Position numbers and translations under genes: made by a program
NCBI RefSeq assembly: GCF_003344925.1
Contig: NZ_CP031188.1
Location: forward strand, 248,001 to 312,000
DNA length: 64,000 nucleotides
Source: Flavobacterium arcticum
GTDB taxonomy: Bacteria; Bacteroidota; Bacteroidia; Flavobacteriales; Flavobacteriaceae
Direction: 5' to 3'
The notes under the pieces: generated by a model
Told to the model about the DNA's origin: nothing
Seen by the model: the letters and a program-made list of their open reading frames with translations, nothing else
Database searches by the model: none
Shown: positions 28,684-38,219 of the stretch, piece after piece
Numbering within the stretch: the stretch's first letter is position 1
How the letters are laid out: every line of letters begins with the position of its first letter

Positions 28684-29775
28684 ATGAAAAAACACAAAAA
28701 ACTCTGGATTACCATTAGCTCTATCATAGCCTTTTTAGTAATTGCTAATTTTGCGCTAGAGTCTGTTGCATTACATTATACCAACAAAGCCTTAAGCGAA
28801 ATAGAAGGTTACAAAGGCAGTATAAAAGATATAGACATACACTTATATAGAGGGGCTTATCGTATAGACTCATTAGTAATTAATAAAATTGACAATGGTA
28901 ACTCTCAACCTTTTGTTGCTATTGATGCCATGGATATTTCTATCGAGTGGAAATCTATATTCAAAGGAGCTATTACAGGCGAATTTTATGTAGAACACCC
29001 CGTTATTAATTTTATAAAAAGAGGCGATAATGTTGATACTGGTGGCGATAACGATTTTATACAGACTATAAAAGACTTATCGCCAATAACCATAAATAGG
29101 TTTGAGATAAATAATGGCGAAGTACATTATATTGACTATGCCACTACACCTAATATTGATATCGCAGCTACTAGCTTAAACGCCTTAGCTACAAACCTTA
29201 CTAACGTAGACAATAAAGACACCCCGCTACCATCTAACATTACACTTAGCGCTAACACAAGCGGTAATGGTCGTATTAATAGTCATTTAAAAATGAATAT
29301 TCTTAAAGAAACACCTGACTTTGATTTTAGTTTTAAGTTAGAAAAGATGGATCTTACCTATCTTAAAGATTTTACCGATGCTTATGCAAAATTTACCTTT
29401 AAGAAAGGAACATTAGGAGTATCGTCAGAGTTAGTAATGGATGACGGCAACTATAATGGTTATCTAAAACCTGTGCTTGATGATATCAAGATTATAGATC
29501 TTACACCTGACTCTGAAAGAGAAAAAGAAAAAGGTTTTTTTAAAAAAGTATGGGAACTTATTGTAGGCGGAACTGTAGCTGTTGTTAAAAACAAATCTGA
29601 AGACAGACTTGCCACCAGAGTACCGCTTAAAGGTGATGTTAAAGGCGGAGAACCTTTTACTTGGGCGCTTATTACAAATGTATTTCGTAATGGTTTTATA
29701 AAAGCTTTTGATAATAATATAGAAGGTTCTATTAATTTTACTGATGCTAAAGCTGAGAAAACCTCGCAAAAATAA
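28684..29775 (+). CDS. DUF748/AsmA-like membrane-anchored protein
   Basis: 363 aa. One N-terminal membrane segment (about 8-27), then a periplasmic beta-rich region with the DUF748 features IKDIDIHLYRGAY and INRFEINNGEVHYID. Such proteins resemble AsmA/TamB-type lipid-transport or envelope-assembly proteins; role here not known. Possibly transcribed with the SemiSWEET gene 26 bp downstream. Confidence 0.75.
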   Translation: MKKHKKLWITISSIIAFLVIANFALESVALHYTNKALSEIEGYKGSIKDIDIHLYRGAYRIDSLVINKIDNGNSQPFVAIDAMDISIEWKSIFKGAITGEFYVEHPVINFIKRGDNVDTGGDNDFIQTIKDLSPITINRFEINNGEVHYIDYATTPNIDIAATSLNALATNLTNVDNKDTPLPSNITLSANTSGNGRINSHLKMNILKETPDFDFSFKLEKMDLTYLKDFTDAYAKFTFKKGTLGVSSELVMDDGNYNGYLKPVLDDIKIIDLTPDSEREKEKGFFKKVWELIVGGTVAVVKNKSEDRLATRVPLKGDVKGGEPFTWALITNVFRNGFIKAFDNNIEGSINFTDAKAEKTSQK

Positions 29776-29801
29776 ATACTGCCAAGTATAGAAAAACAAT
29801 T

Positions 29802-30092
29802 ATGAACTACATAGAAATAATAGGTGTACTGGCTGCAATTTTTACTACAGTTGCAAACATACCACAAGCCGTTAAAGTAATTCGCACTAGATCAACAAAA
29901 AGCCTTTCGGCAATAACCTATTCTTTTCTTTTTATAGGCATGACACTATGGGTATTATATGGCATTGGGCTAAAAGATATGCCTATTATAATAACCAATG
30001 CTATCGCAGGATCATTATGTGGTATTATACTCACCCTAAAGCTAATTGAACTCTATAAAAACCGAAAAACTATAAATAAACCATCAGAATAA
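29802..30092 (+). CDS. SemiSWEET/PQ-loop sugar transporter
   Basis: 96 aa, three membrane helices, the size of a bacterial SemiSWEET half-transporter that works as a dimer. PQ motif in NIPQAVKVIRTRS and the conserved STKSLSAITY sequence are present. Mediates passive sugar movement in characterised relatives. Substrate here unknown. Confidence 0.85.
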   Translation: MNYIEIIGVLAAIFTTVANIPQAVKVIRTRSTKSLSAITYSFLFIGMTLWVLYGIGLKDMPIIITNAIAGSLCGIILTLKLIELYKNRKTINKPSE

Positions 30093-30225
30093 CAGGAGTA
30101 AAAATCTAATTATAGTAAACCTATAAATTACAACATTACCCCTGTTGCTTTTTCAGGTTTCCATTACTTTTATATAATTTTACCGCATTAGCTTTATTAT
30201 TAATAATCGTTAACGAATAGTTTAT

Positions 30226-31221
30226 ATGTATATCGACATTTTGGGGTTTACGGTATGTGCAGTCATAATATTTTTTGCAGGTAAAAAGTTATCTTTTTAT
30301 GGCGATCTTTTAGCCGAACTTACTGGTATGGGGAAAGCTTGGATAGGTTTTATACTCATGTCTACAGTAACATCGCTACCAGAGCTTATGGTAGGCATAA
30401 GCTCTGTATCAATAGTAGGTTCTGCCGACTTAGCCGTGGGAAATATTGTAGGGAGTTGTGCCTTTAACCTAGGAATACTATCGTTAATGGATGTATTTAC
30501 ACCTAGAAACAAACCGCTTTTTAGTCAGGTATCACAAAGTCATATACTCGCAGCCTCTTTTGGTATTATATTAATTGTTTTAGTAGGCTTAGGGCTGTAC
30601 CTCGACGATATTATTATATCGCCATCTATGGGACTCATAAGCCTTTCCTTTGGGGTTATTTATTTATTATCTGTACGCTCTATATACAATTATCAAAAAA
30701 TAAACCCAGCAGAGAAAGTAGCAGAAGCCATTGAACAGTCACCCGAAGTAACTTTGAGAAGCGTAGGCTTAAAATATGCCGCTTTTGCTTTAGTTATTAT
30801 CGCTACGGCTTCCGTATTACCTCATTTTGCAGAAGGTATTGCCATACATACAGGCTTAGGCGAATCATTTGTAGGAACATTATTTTTAGCCGTTTCTACT
30901 TCACTCCCCGAAATTGCAATATCTATGATAGCCATACGCACAGGCTCGGCAGATATGGCTGTGGGTAACTTATTAGGCAGCAATATATTTAACGTCTTTA
31001 TCCTCTTCTTTGGTGATATTTTCTACACCAAAGGCTTATTATTAAAAGACGCATCAGATGCCAACCTTATATCGGTTTTCGCAGTGATTATCATGACTGC
31101 GGTAGCTATTATAGGTTTTATAGCACCTGGGCGAAGCAAAAAAATATTCTTAGCTTGGGATACACTAGCTATACTCCTACTCTATATTGCAAATATGATA
31201 TTATTATATAAGTTGTCTTAA
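30226..31221 (+). CDS. YrbG-type sodium/calcium exchanger family protein
   Basis: 331 aa with about ten membrane helices in two inverted halves. Each half carries an alpha-repeat: MSTVTSLPELMVG with GNIVGSCAFN, and LAVSTSLPEIAIS with GNLLGSNIFN. The Glu residues of the SLPE motifs are the expected ion ligands. The ATG at 30226 begins directly with a membrane helix. Confidence 0.88.
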   Translation: MYIDILGFTVCAVIIFFAGKKLSFYGDLLAELTGMGKAWIGFILMSTVTSLPELMVGISSVSIVGSADLAVGNIVGSCAFNLGILSLMDVFTPRNKPLFSQVSQSHILAASFGIILIVLVGLGLYLDDIIISPSMGLISLSFGVIYLLSVRSIYNYQKINPAEKVAEAIEQSPEVTLRSVGLKYAAFALVIIATASVLPHFAEGIAIHTGLGESFVGTLFLAVSTSLPEIAISMIAIRTGSADMAVGNLLGSNIFNVFILFFGDIFYTKGLLLKDASDANLISVFAVIIMTAVAIIGFIAPGRSKKIFLAWDTLAILLLYIANMILLYKLS

Positions 31222-31291
31222 ATGTGCGCAATAGTGTAACAAAAAACATTATTTGCTAACTAATAAGTATCAATCAAAAATTATATATAAC

Positions 31292-32092
31292 ATGACATCA
31301 CATGAAATAGATTACGAAATATTTGGCGAAGAAATGCAGTATGTAGAAATAGAGCTTGACCCGCAAGAGGCTGTAGTAGCCGAAGCTGGTAGTTTTATGA
31401 TGATGGATAATGGCATTAAGATGGAAACCATTTTTGGCGATGGTGGCAACCAAGACAAAGGCGTTATGGGAAAACTTTTCTCGGCAGGTAAACGTTTACT
31501 TACAGGAGAAAGTCTTTTTATGACTGTTTTTTTAAACGAATTTCACGGTAAGCGTAGGGTTAGTTTTGCATCGCCCTACCCTGGCAAAATACTAGCTATA
31601 GACCTTACACAATATGGTGGACGTTTTGTTTGCCAAAAAGATGCTTTTTTATGTGCTGCCAAAGGAGTAACGATAGGCATTGAGTTTTCTAAAAAAATGG
31701 GACGCGGACTTTTTGGTGGCGAAGGTTTTATTATGCAAAAACTAGAAGGCGACGGTATGGCATTTGTACACGCAGGTGGTACACTAGCACGCAAAGAGCT
31801 AGCAGCAGGCGAGGTATTAAAAGTAGATACTGGTTGTATAGTAGGTTTTACTAAAGATATAGATTATGACATTGAATTTATAGGTGGCATTAAAAACACA
31901 TTATTTGGCGGCGAAGGTTTATTCTATGCTACATTACGTGGTCCAGGTACAGTATATATACAGTCTTTACCCTTTAGTAGACTTGCTGGAAGAATATATG
32001 CCTCGGCACCACAAGGTGGCGGAAATCAGCGTGGCGAGGGTAGTATTTTAGGCGGGATAGGTAACCTATTAGATGGCGATAACCGTTATTAA
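31292..32092 (+). CDS. TIGR00266/AIM24-family protein
   Basis: 266 aa from ATG 31292; an upstream TTG (31253) in frame adds residues without family resemblance. AIM24-type double beta-helix with [19 protein letters not shown] and a Gly-rich C terminus. Conserved widely; role unclear. Confidence 0.83.
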   Translation: MTSHEIDYEIFGEEMQYVEIELDPQEAVVAEAGSFMMMDNGIKMETIFGDGGNQDKGVMGKLFSAGKRLLTGESLFMTVFLNEFHGKRRVSFASPYPGKILAIDLTQYGGRFVCQKDAFLCAAKGVTIGIEFSKKMGRGLFGGEGFIMQKLEGDGMAFVHAGGTLARKELAAGEVLKVDTGCIVGFTKDIDYDIEFIGGIKNTLFGGEGLFYATLRGPGTVYIQSLPFSRLAGRIYASAPQGGGNQRGEGSILGGIGNLLDGDNRY

Positions 32093-32118
32093 AGTTATAC
32101 CCCTTAACACTTATTCAA

Positions 32119-32150
32119 AAAACAGCAGACAAAGGTTTGCTGTTTTTTTT
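32119..32150 (+). terminator. Terminator after the AIM24-family gene
   Basis: AACAGCA pairs with TGCTGTT, followed by T8. Confidence 0.72.
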
Positions 32151-32189
32151 GATATAGTAGTAATATCAATAGCGGATTTATATCTTATA

Positions 32190-32571
32190 TAAAACAAAAC
32201 AGCGAGCATAAAGCTCGCTGTTTCTACACATCTAAAAAAAAATTTGAATAAAATACGCTTAATAATAATTAGTTGGATCGATTTCGCCGGGGGGCAAAAA
32301 GCTTATTTTTATCCTGTAATCAAGAAGCAGGCGGGTCCCGATTAGCAATTCAAGTTTTATCAACGCTCGGGGGGCTATAAAAGAGAATTACTTTTCCCGC
32401 CAGACTTCTTTTTCAGGATTAATCTATATACAAAGCAATAGTTTCTTGTTTTTATCGTCTCTTATTCTGATACAAATTTGGTGAAATGAAGAGATGTAGT
32501 ATAGGTAGAAATTACCTGTTTTACAAGATTAGGTAATTTTACGTATTCTTAAAAGTTGATAGATTATCTGA
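32190..32571 (-). ncRNA. Candidate structured RNA, copy 1 of a tandem pair
   Basis: No plausible ORF. About 380 bp very similar to 32683-33058. Read on the minus strand it ends in an 11-bp hairpin (32197-32207 with 32213-32223) followed by TGTTTTA, a good intrinsic terminator. Conserved GC-rich blocks stand out of AT-rich surroundings: GGCGGG and CCCGCC can pair across about 70 nt, and GCCCCCCGAGCG and GCCCCCCGG are identical in both copies. A distal stem (AAATTACCT/AGGTAATTT) shows a compensatory change relative to copy 2. Strand is inferred from the terminator. Family not identified. Confidence 0.5.
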
Positions 32572-32682
32572 GGGTAAGACGTAGCTCCTCTACTCTTAAT
32601 ATTTCTTATTATTATGTTCAATCTCTTGAGAAAACATTTTAGTAGTATTCAAAAAATAATATTGCACCTAAATATTATGGAT

Positions 32683-33058
32683 ATAAACAAAACAGCGAGC
32701 ATAAAGCTCGCTGTTTCTACACATCTAAAAATTTTGAATAAAATACGTTTAGTAATTATTAATTAAATCGAGTTAGCCGGGGGGCAAAAAGCTCAATGTC
32801 GTTTATCCTTAATTTAAGAAGTAGGCGGGTCCCAATTAGCAATTCAAGTTTTATTAACGCTCGGGGGGCTATAAAAGAGAATTACATCTCCCGCCAGACC
32901 TCTTTTTCAGGACTAATCTATATATAAAAGCAATAGTTTCTTGTTTTTTTTATCTCTTATCCTGATACAAATTTGGTAAAATAAAAACGCATAGCACAGG
33001 TAGAAACTACCTGTTTTTAAAAAACAGGTAGTTTTACATATCCTTAAAAATTAATAAC
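32683..33058 (-). ncRNA. Candidate structured RNA, copy 2 of a tandem pair
   Basis: Same architecture as copy 1 at a period of about 493 bp: terminator-like hairpin at 32690-32716, conserved GGCGGG...CCCGCC pairing and the GCCCCCCG blocks. The stem at about 33005-33036 reads AAACTACCTG/CAGGTAGTTT, where copy 1 has T:A in place of C:G. That stem lies just after the response-regulator stop and may also terminate that operon. Between copies (32572-32682) I see nothing recognisable. Confidence 0.5.
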
Positions 33059-33065
33059 TTATGAA

Positions 33066-33740
33066 TTAAATAAGTGGTAGTTCTTCTACTTTCATTATAC
33101 CTTGCTGTATGGCATATATTACTAAACCAGCAATGTTTTTTGCTCCTGTTTTTACAAACAGATTATTTTTATGACCTTCGGCAGTACGTTGGGTTATAAA
33201 AAGTATATCACCAATCTCTTTGGCAGTTTTTTGTCTACAAATAAGGCGTAGTACATCTATCTCTCTTTCAGATAGTGCTGCATCATCACTTAATATAGGT
33301 TTGGGTGTTTTTACAGCTATTTGCCCTCTCAAAACTTCAAGTTGGTCTTCTTTAAAATGATAGCCTTGTTTATGTACTATTCTAATTATATCTACTAGTT
33401 CTACAGGAGATATTCCTTTTGGTAAAAATGCCGAAACGCCTGTCTTTACCATAAACCCCATAAACGATTTTTGATAGTGTGATGAAATCACTATAATTTT
33501 TATATCAGGATAGTTTATTTTAAGATGCTCTGTTACTGCAATACCATCCATACCCTCCATCTTAAGGTCTAGAAGCAATATTTGTGGACGAACATCTTGC
33601 TCTGTAAGTTTATCTAAGAGTTCTTGCCCGCTATTTGCTGTAAATAGCACTTGTATATCGGCTGTGTTTTGTAAAAAAGATTGTAAGAGGCTTACTATTA
33701 AAGCATCATCATCGGTAATACCTAGTATAATTTTATCCAT
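33066..33740 (-). CDS. NarL/LuxR-type response regulator
   Basis: 224 aa from the ATG at 33740; the frame continues to 33770 but MDKIILGITDDD begins the receiver domain. Receiver (about 1-120) has the Asp pair DD, phosphoacceptor in LLLDLKMEG and the Lys in FLPKG. C-terminal LuxR helix-turn-helix (about 150-215) with LSEREIDVLRLICRQKTAKEIGD. The start overlaps the kinase stop by 8 bp, so translation is coupled. Confidence 0.88.
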   Translation of the reverse strand: MDKIILGITDDDALIVSLLQSFLQNTADIQVLFTANSGQELLDKLTEQDVRPQILLLDLKMEGMDGIAVTEHLKINYPDIKIIVISSHYQKSFMGFMVKTGVSAFLPKGISPVELVDIIRIVHKQGYHFKEDQLEVLRGQIAVKTPKPILSDDAALSEREIDVLRLICRQKTAKEIGDILFITQRTAEGHKNNLFVKTGAKNIAGLVIYAIQQGIMKVEELPLI

Positions 33741-34506
33741 TAGCAATTGTTTGTTGTTTAGGAACAACAAACAAGGTTGTAGTCCCTTTTCCTATAGTTG
33801 AATCAACCCTGTATTTTGCATTAAGGTACTGTATACGCATTTCAAGACTATTGAGTCCCAATCCTTTTTTTAGTACCGAGGTATCAAAACCACAACCATC
33901 ATCTTTTACAAAAAGAGTAAGGTAGTTTGACGTATGACGTAAATGTACTTTTACTTCAGTAGCCTTAGCATGCTTATTAATATTAGTCATTAACTCTTGT
34001 ATCATCCGCACTACTTGTATTTTAATACCCACAGGTAAAGAGTCTTGATGCCTAACATCGCTAAAGTAATCAATTTTAAGCTTTTCTCCCCAAGGGTTAA
34101 GTAAATCGGCTATCAATTCCTGTAATGGTGTATGCTCTAGTAATGGAGGTGTTAAGTCATGCGATATTCTGCGAGCCTCAGCAATTCCTTCACCTAGCAT
34201 TGTATCTATTTCTGTTATAGGCAGTCCTATCTGGCTTTTCATTCGCATTACTGTAAGCTTTCCTATAAGACTATCATGTAAATCAGATGCAATACGCATA
34301 CGCTCTTTTTCTTGTGCTTGCAAGTTAGTTTCTATAAGCTTTTTTTGGTGTTCTAGTTGCATGCGAGCCTCACGTAAGTTGGCTTCTGTCATTCGCTTAT
34401 AACCAGCATGCATTATTTTTACAACAAATAATAATATGGTAAAAACCAGTATCAGTGCAATTGCAATCCATAGGGCTATTACTTTCGGATCCTGCCACTT
34501 TTCCAT
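33733..34506 (-). CDS. Membrane-anchored NarL-family histidine kinase
   Basis: 257 aa from ATG 34506. A TTG start at 34536 is possible on paper but coincides with a -7 promoter box. One membrane helix (about 10-32), a short coiled coil, HisKA_3 with the phosphoacceptor in ASDLHDSL and an HATPase domain (ELMTNINKHAKA, DDGCGFD, GLGLNSLEMR). No large sensor domain, so it may sense through the membrane or a partner. Confidence 0.87.
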   Translation of the reverse strand: MEKWQDPKVIALWIAIALILVFTILLFVVKIMHAGYKRMTEANLREARMQLEHQKKLIETNLQAQEKERMRIASDLHDSLIGKLTVMRMKSQIGLPITEIDTMLGEGIAEARRISHDLTPPLLEHTPLQELIADLLNPWGEKLKIDYFSDVRHQDSLPVGIKIQVVRMIQELMTNINKHAKATEVKVHLRHTSNYLTLFVKDDGCGFDTSVLKKGLGLNSLEMRIQYLNAKYRVDSTIGKGTTTLFVVPKQQTIANG

Positions 34507-34533
34507 AAACACGATAAATTTAGATATGTAAAG

Positions 34534-34541
34534 CAAAAATA
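34534..34541 (-). promoter_or_regulatory. Candidate -7 box (TATTTTTG) for the two-component operon
   Basis: Exact TAnnTTTG match, 28 nt upstream of the chosen kinase start; supports that start over the TTG inside the box. Confidence 0.45.
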
Positions 34542-34608
34542 CAGGAATTAAAGCTAATTTCTATGTTTTAAAAATCTTGTTTATAATTATTATCCATCGC
34601 AAAAAAAA

Positions 34609-34646
34609 GGAGGTAATCAGTTATAGAATTATAACTGATTACCTCC
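34609..34646 (-). terminator. Strong terminator
   Basis: A 16-bp near-perfect inverted repeat (GGAGGTAATCAGTTAT with its complement) followed on the minus strand by T8. Ends the operon whose last gene stops at 34681. Confidence 0.75.
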
Positions 34647-34680
34647 TATAAGGTCATTAATATTAAAATTTCAGTATTAA

Positions 34681-35295
34681 TTACAGTAATGATAATAGAT
34701 AAAAACTCGCTTGTGTAATACCTGATCCATACGGAGGTACTGGCGTAACAAAATCTTCATATATTATTTTCATTTCTTTACAAGCAACCACTAAATCTGC
34801 ATTGTAACCCATCGGCTGCCCCGTTTCTGTCTGTAATGCAAAACGCACCTTTACCTCTGGAGTGACAAAGTCTTGTGTGGGAATTGCAAAAGCTGTAAAA
34901 ACACCTTCGGTAGTTGTCACTTTTTTAGGCACCCATACTGTATAATCTTTTTCCCACCTATCAACCCTAGTAACTGCTGTTGCAGAGGGTATCCTATCTA
35001 AATGCATAGGTGTAGGAGCAGTCATAGGTATTGGGTCAGGAAACACTTTACACACTTCTACATACGAAGCTATATCAATGGTATCTTTATTATCATAAGT
35101 AGAAGGTATCATAAATAATTTTAAGCAGCCTGCATGAATACCGAGATACGCATGACAGTATTTTGATATACCTTTATATTTGTGACTCATAAATGTAAAA
35201 CAATTGCCTTGACCTAAATAATTAACTAGTTCTGAGCTATCTTGGCGTATGTCTTGCCATTTTTGAAGACTATTAACAATACTATCTTTATCCAT
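34681..35295 (-). CDS. Hypothetical protein, paralogue of the gene at 36067
   Basis: 204 aa, no signal peptide. Shares with the 36067 product an N-terminal INSLQKW-type helix, LV-Y--QGN--F, a central DR-ERW--Y-VW-PK segment, T-G-F-AF and the C-terminal EDFVTPVPPYG motif. No family recognised. Third gene of a small operon with a membrane protein between the two paralogues. Confidence 0.65.
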   Translation of the reverse strand: MDKDSIVNSLQKWQDIRQDSSELVNYLGQGNCFTFMSHKYKGISKYCHAYLGIHAGCLKLFMIPSTYDNKDTIDIASYVEVCKVFPDPIPMTAPTPMHLDRIPSATAVTRVDRWEKDYTVWVPKKVTTTEGVFTAFAIPTQDFVTPEVKVRFALQTETGQPMGYNADLVVACKEMKIIYEDFVTPVPPYGSGITQASFYLLSLL

Positions 35296-35396
35296 ATCAT
35301 ATTTTTTTAAAGGTTACCTAAACTGAAAATACTTTTATAGTTAACAGTATATAAAATTAATTCTTTTTACCTCATTATTTTATTGTTTTATTAAAT

Positions 35397-36062
35397 TTAT
35401 TGGGGTGTTAACTTACTTTGTCTTCCATTTTTCCATACTTCATTAATTAAAAATCCATAAAAAAGTAGAACTATTAATAAATTACCCATCCAAAAATAAA
35501 ACTTAATTCCTGTACTTTCATTAACCAAAAAATTAAAGGGTAAAAAAATCAAGGTGTTTAAGGTAAAGAAAACTAACACTACTATATTTAACTTAAAATT
35601 ATCCCATCTTGACTCCTTAAAGTCGTTCATCTTCTCATACAAGAAAGTTAATGCCAATAGTATCACAACAAAATTATCTACTACTTTGGCATAAGGCTGG
35701 AAATATTTAACATCTGTTTTAAAGAAAAGATAACTAAATAACTCCCAACTAATGTATAATATTGCAAGTATATTTACAATAAAAATAGGCACATATCTTT
35801 TACTTAATAAAAATTTGTAATAAAAGTATCCTACTCCCATAACTTCAACAAGACTATAAACTATTAATACAACATGGTTATTACCATATTGTGCTAAAAA
35901 TCTACCTGTCAAATCTACACATAGCATAGCTAAAAAGTAGTAAATAATACTCTTATGGATAGCATTTAATCTTTTATACAATAGCATCCCTAACAAGACA
36001 CCAAGAATCAAAAACACAGGAGATAACTGACCTAATAAACGAGAAAATTCAAAAATTGACAT
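35397..36062 (-). CDS. Multi-pass membrane protein, hypothetical
   Basis: 221 aa with six or seven hydrophobic helices, very rich in Phe, Leu, Ile and Tyr, and a short basic C-terminal tail. No transport or enzyme motif visible. Starts 4 bp after the upstream paralogue's stop, so probably translated with it. Confidence 0.68.
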   Translation of the reverse strand: MSIFEFSRLLGQLSPVFLILGVLLGMLLYKRLNAIHKSIIYYFLAMLCVDLTGRFLAQYGNNHVVLIVYSLVEVMGVGYFYYKFLLSKRYVPIFIVNILAILYISWELFSYLFFKTDVKYFQPYAKVVDNFVVILLALTFLYEKMNDFKESRWDNFKLNIVVLVFFTLNTLIFLPFNFLVNESTGIKFYFWMGNLLIVLLFYGFLINEVWKNGRQSKLTPQ

Positions 36063-36066
36063 TCTA

Positions 36067-36684
36067 TTACAAACTCAATAAAAAGAAACTTTCTGGGACA
36101 GCCGAGGCATTATATGGCGGTACAGGGGTCACAAAATCATCATAAAACACCTTACTTTCATCTTTATTAGTTATTACTAAATCAATAATAGAAAGGGCAA
36201 GAGGATCAGTAGTATCTTTGCGAAGTGCAAAATTCACTTGAGAGTCTGGCAGTTCAAAATCTTCTGCATCAATTTTAAATGCTAAAAACATCCCATCAGT
36301 AGTTGCTGCTTGTTTTGGCGTCCATATTTTATAATTCTTATTCCATCGTTCTATCCTGTCTTTTGCTATACCCTCAGGTATTCTACCTCCTCCTAAACTC
36401 CATATTACAGGACTAGGAGTAACATATTTCCATATATCTGCCGCATACTCTTCTTTATCATATTGGCTAGGTATTAGCATAAAAATCAATCGTCCATCAT
36501 ATATACCAGGATAAGCATGTATGTCTTCAAGAATCTCTTCTTCATATCTGTTTATATCAAAAAAAAAGCTATTCCCTTGTTCAAAATAACTTACAAGGGC
36601 TGCACCATCCCTGCTTATATCTCCCCATTTATTTATACTTTCTTTAATAACTTCGTTTGTCATACTAAATGGCTTCTGTGTCAT
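36067..36684 (-). CDS. Hypothetical protein, paralogue of the gene at 34681
   Basis: 205 aa. Start could be 36684 or the internal Met at 36663; the longer form is given. Same block order as the 34681 product, including YDDFVTPVPPY close to the C terminus, but about one third identity overall by eye. First gene of the three-gene operon behind the tandem promoter boxes at 36745-36772. Confidence 0.65.
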   Translation of the reverse strand: MTQKPFSMTNEVIKESINKWGDISRDGAALVSYFEQGNSFFFDINRYEEEILEDIHAYPGIYDGRLIFMLIPSQYDKEEYAADIWKYVTPSPVIWSLGGGRIPEGIAKDRIERWNKNYKIWTPKQAATTDGMFLAFKIDAEDFELPDSQVNFALRKDTTDPLALSIIDLVITNKDESKVFYDDFVTPVPPYNASAVPESFFLLSL

Positions 36685-36744
36685 AATTATATTCGTTTAG
36701 GTTAAAAAAATTATTTAGATTGTGTTTGTGTGTGTTAAGGTAAG

Positions 36745-36772
36745 CAAATATAAGAAGGTATTAACAAATATA
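36745..36772 (-). promoter_or_regulatory. Two candidate -7 boxes (TATATTTG)
   Basis: Exact TAnnTTTG matches on the minus strand at 36745-36752 and 36765-36772, about 60-80 nt upstream of the 36684 start. Either could drive the paralogue-membrane-paralogue operon. Confidence 0.4.
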
Positions 36773-37146
36773 ATTATCCTTATTTATATTATAACTCAAC
36801 AATAGAGTAGAATATTGGGAAAAACAGAACCTTAGCACACCTTAAAAACAGGCTAAAAACAATTATAAATAGGTTTTTATATAATAATAGTATTATTTAT
36901 TTTAATTAAAGTTTAAATACTATTAATGTAAATTTAAATAATTGATTATAAGAATAATATATAAAAAATAAACATATAAACACATCAATATAATGACGCT
37001 ATATAACTGTTAAAAACTTTAAAACAACTACCCCATAATGTCATTTTTAGTTATAGTTTAACATTATTTATTTAACAAAAAAAGAGGCCTAAATTAGACA
37101 TCCTTTTTATTGATTAATACAATTTAATATTTCTAGCTAATTGTTG
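36773..37146. other. AT-rich intergenic stretch
   Basis: No credible ORF, RNA gene or strong hairpin seen. Extremely AT-rich. Confidence 0.5.
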
Positions 37147-37718
37147 TTATACAACCTCATGCTTTATTCCAAAGAGAGGCGCAACAAGAGGCGTTTCATA
37201 ATTACTTGGACCAGCAAAAGTTCCTGTTAAAATAGAGCCCGTAGGAATCTCTATATCCCAAAAACTACCGTCCATAATTAGCTCCTGTACCTTTATCGTT
37301 CCAAATAAGGTTGCCAACCTTTGCAGCATTAACTAAATCATCTCGCAGACACATTACTAAAGACTTATCAGGTTTATCATATCCAGGAATACAACATATT
37401 CCCATTGCAACATATCCTTCAGGGGCTATTGGCTCCCAGAAAGATCCATCCATACTAGCTCTAGAGCCTGTATCTTTATAAATAAGTTTAAAATCGACAG
37501 GATGAGCTAAAACATCTGGTACATTATCTTTAACTACGAGTATTGAACCAGAAGGAAAATCATAATTCGACTGACCATAAGAATCAATTGTATGAAAACC
37601 AATTGGAATATTGATAGGGTTATAGAAAGCTCCATCCATATTACCACCACTTCCTTTATCCCACCAAGCTAATTCAAATGAATTAACAATACTAATTTTA
37701 ATTTTTAAAATTGATCAT
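37147..37718 (-). pseudogene. Broken Vps62-like (DUF946) repeat protein
   Basis: Three repeat units with the pattern W-DKG(S/T)G---MDG-FW appear in order but in different frames. The first long frame (37265-37639) ends at ANYGR and stop, while the expected continuation MDGSFWDIEIPTG is in the next frame; removing one T near 37275 would join them. Upstream, the frame reads through ELAWWDKGSGGN with no start codon; deleting one A from the run near 37707 would link it to an ATG at 37718. Both changes are single-base insertions, so a decaying gene is likely, although sequence errors are possible. Confidence 0.6.
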
Positions 37719-38047
37719 TCTAGCATTGTTATCAAAACTAATTGTAGCTACTCAATCGAATTATTTTGTCTTGATTACTTATCAAATATCTTACAACAAA
37801 TCAGACCAAAAAAGAATATAAACCATTGACTTTGAAATATTACAAACACCTAGCTTTATTTCAAGAATACATTTAAAATTGAACAATCATACTTTCATAA
37901 ATAAATGCTAATATAATTTAAACACTATCTTTCTCTCTATAAAAACAAATTTGAATTAAACCAACACGATAACAGCAACTTAAAGGTTTATTATCCCACC
38001 TATCAACAATAACTACTAAAAAATCAAACATTTTATCCTTATTTATC
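37719..38047. other. Intergenic stretch upstream of the tRNA gene
   Basis: No credible coding frame; nothing recognised apart from the tRNA promoter at its right end. Confidence 0.5.
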
Positions 38048-38077
38048 TTGCAAATGTAAATAATGGTCGTATATTTG
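38048..38077 (+). promoter_or_regulatory. Promoter of the initiator tRNA gene
   Basis: TTG (38048-38050), 19 nt, then TATATTTG (38070-38077), 12 nt before the tRNA. An exact Bacteroidota -33/-7 arrangement. Confidence 0.75.
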
Positions 38078-38089
38078 CACTCGAAACAA

Positions 38090-38162
<73 letters not shown>

Positions 38163-38187
38163 CTAAAAGGCAAAGCCTTAATTTACA

Positions 38188-38219
38188 ACGGTCTTAGAGC
38201 AATCTAAGACCGTTTTTTT
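38188..38219 (+). terminator. Terminator between tRNA-fMet and the integrase
   Basis: A 10-bp stem ACGGTCTTAG/CTAAGACCGT with a 6-nt loop and T7. The integrase ATG follows the T run directly. Confidence 0.8.
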
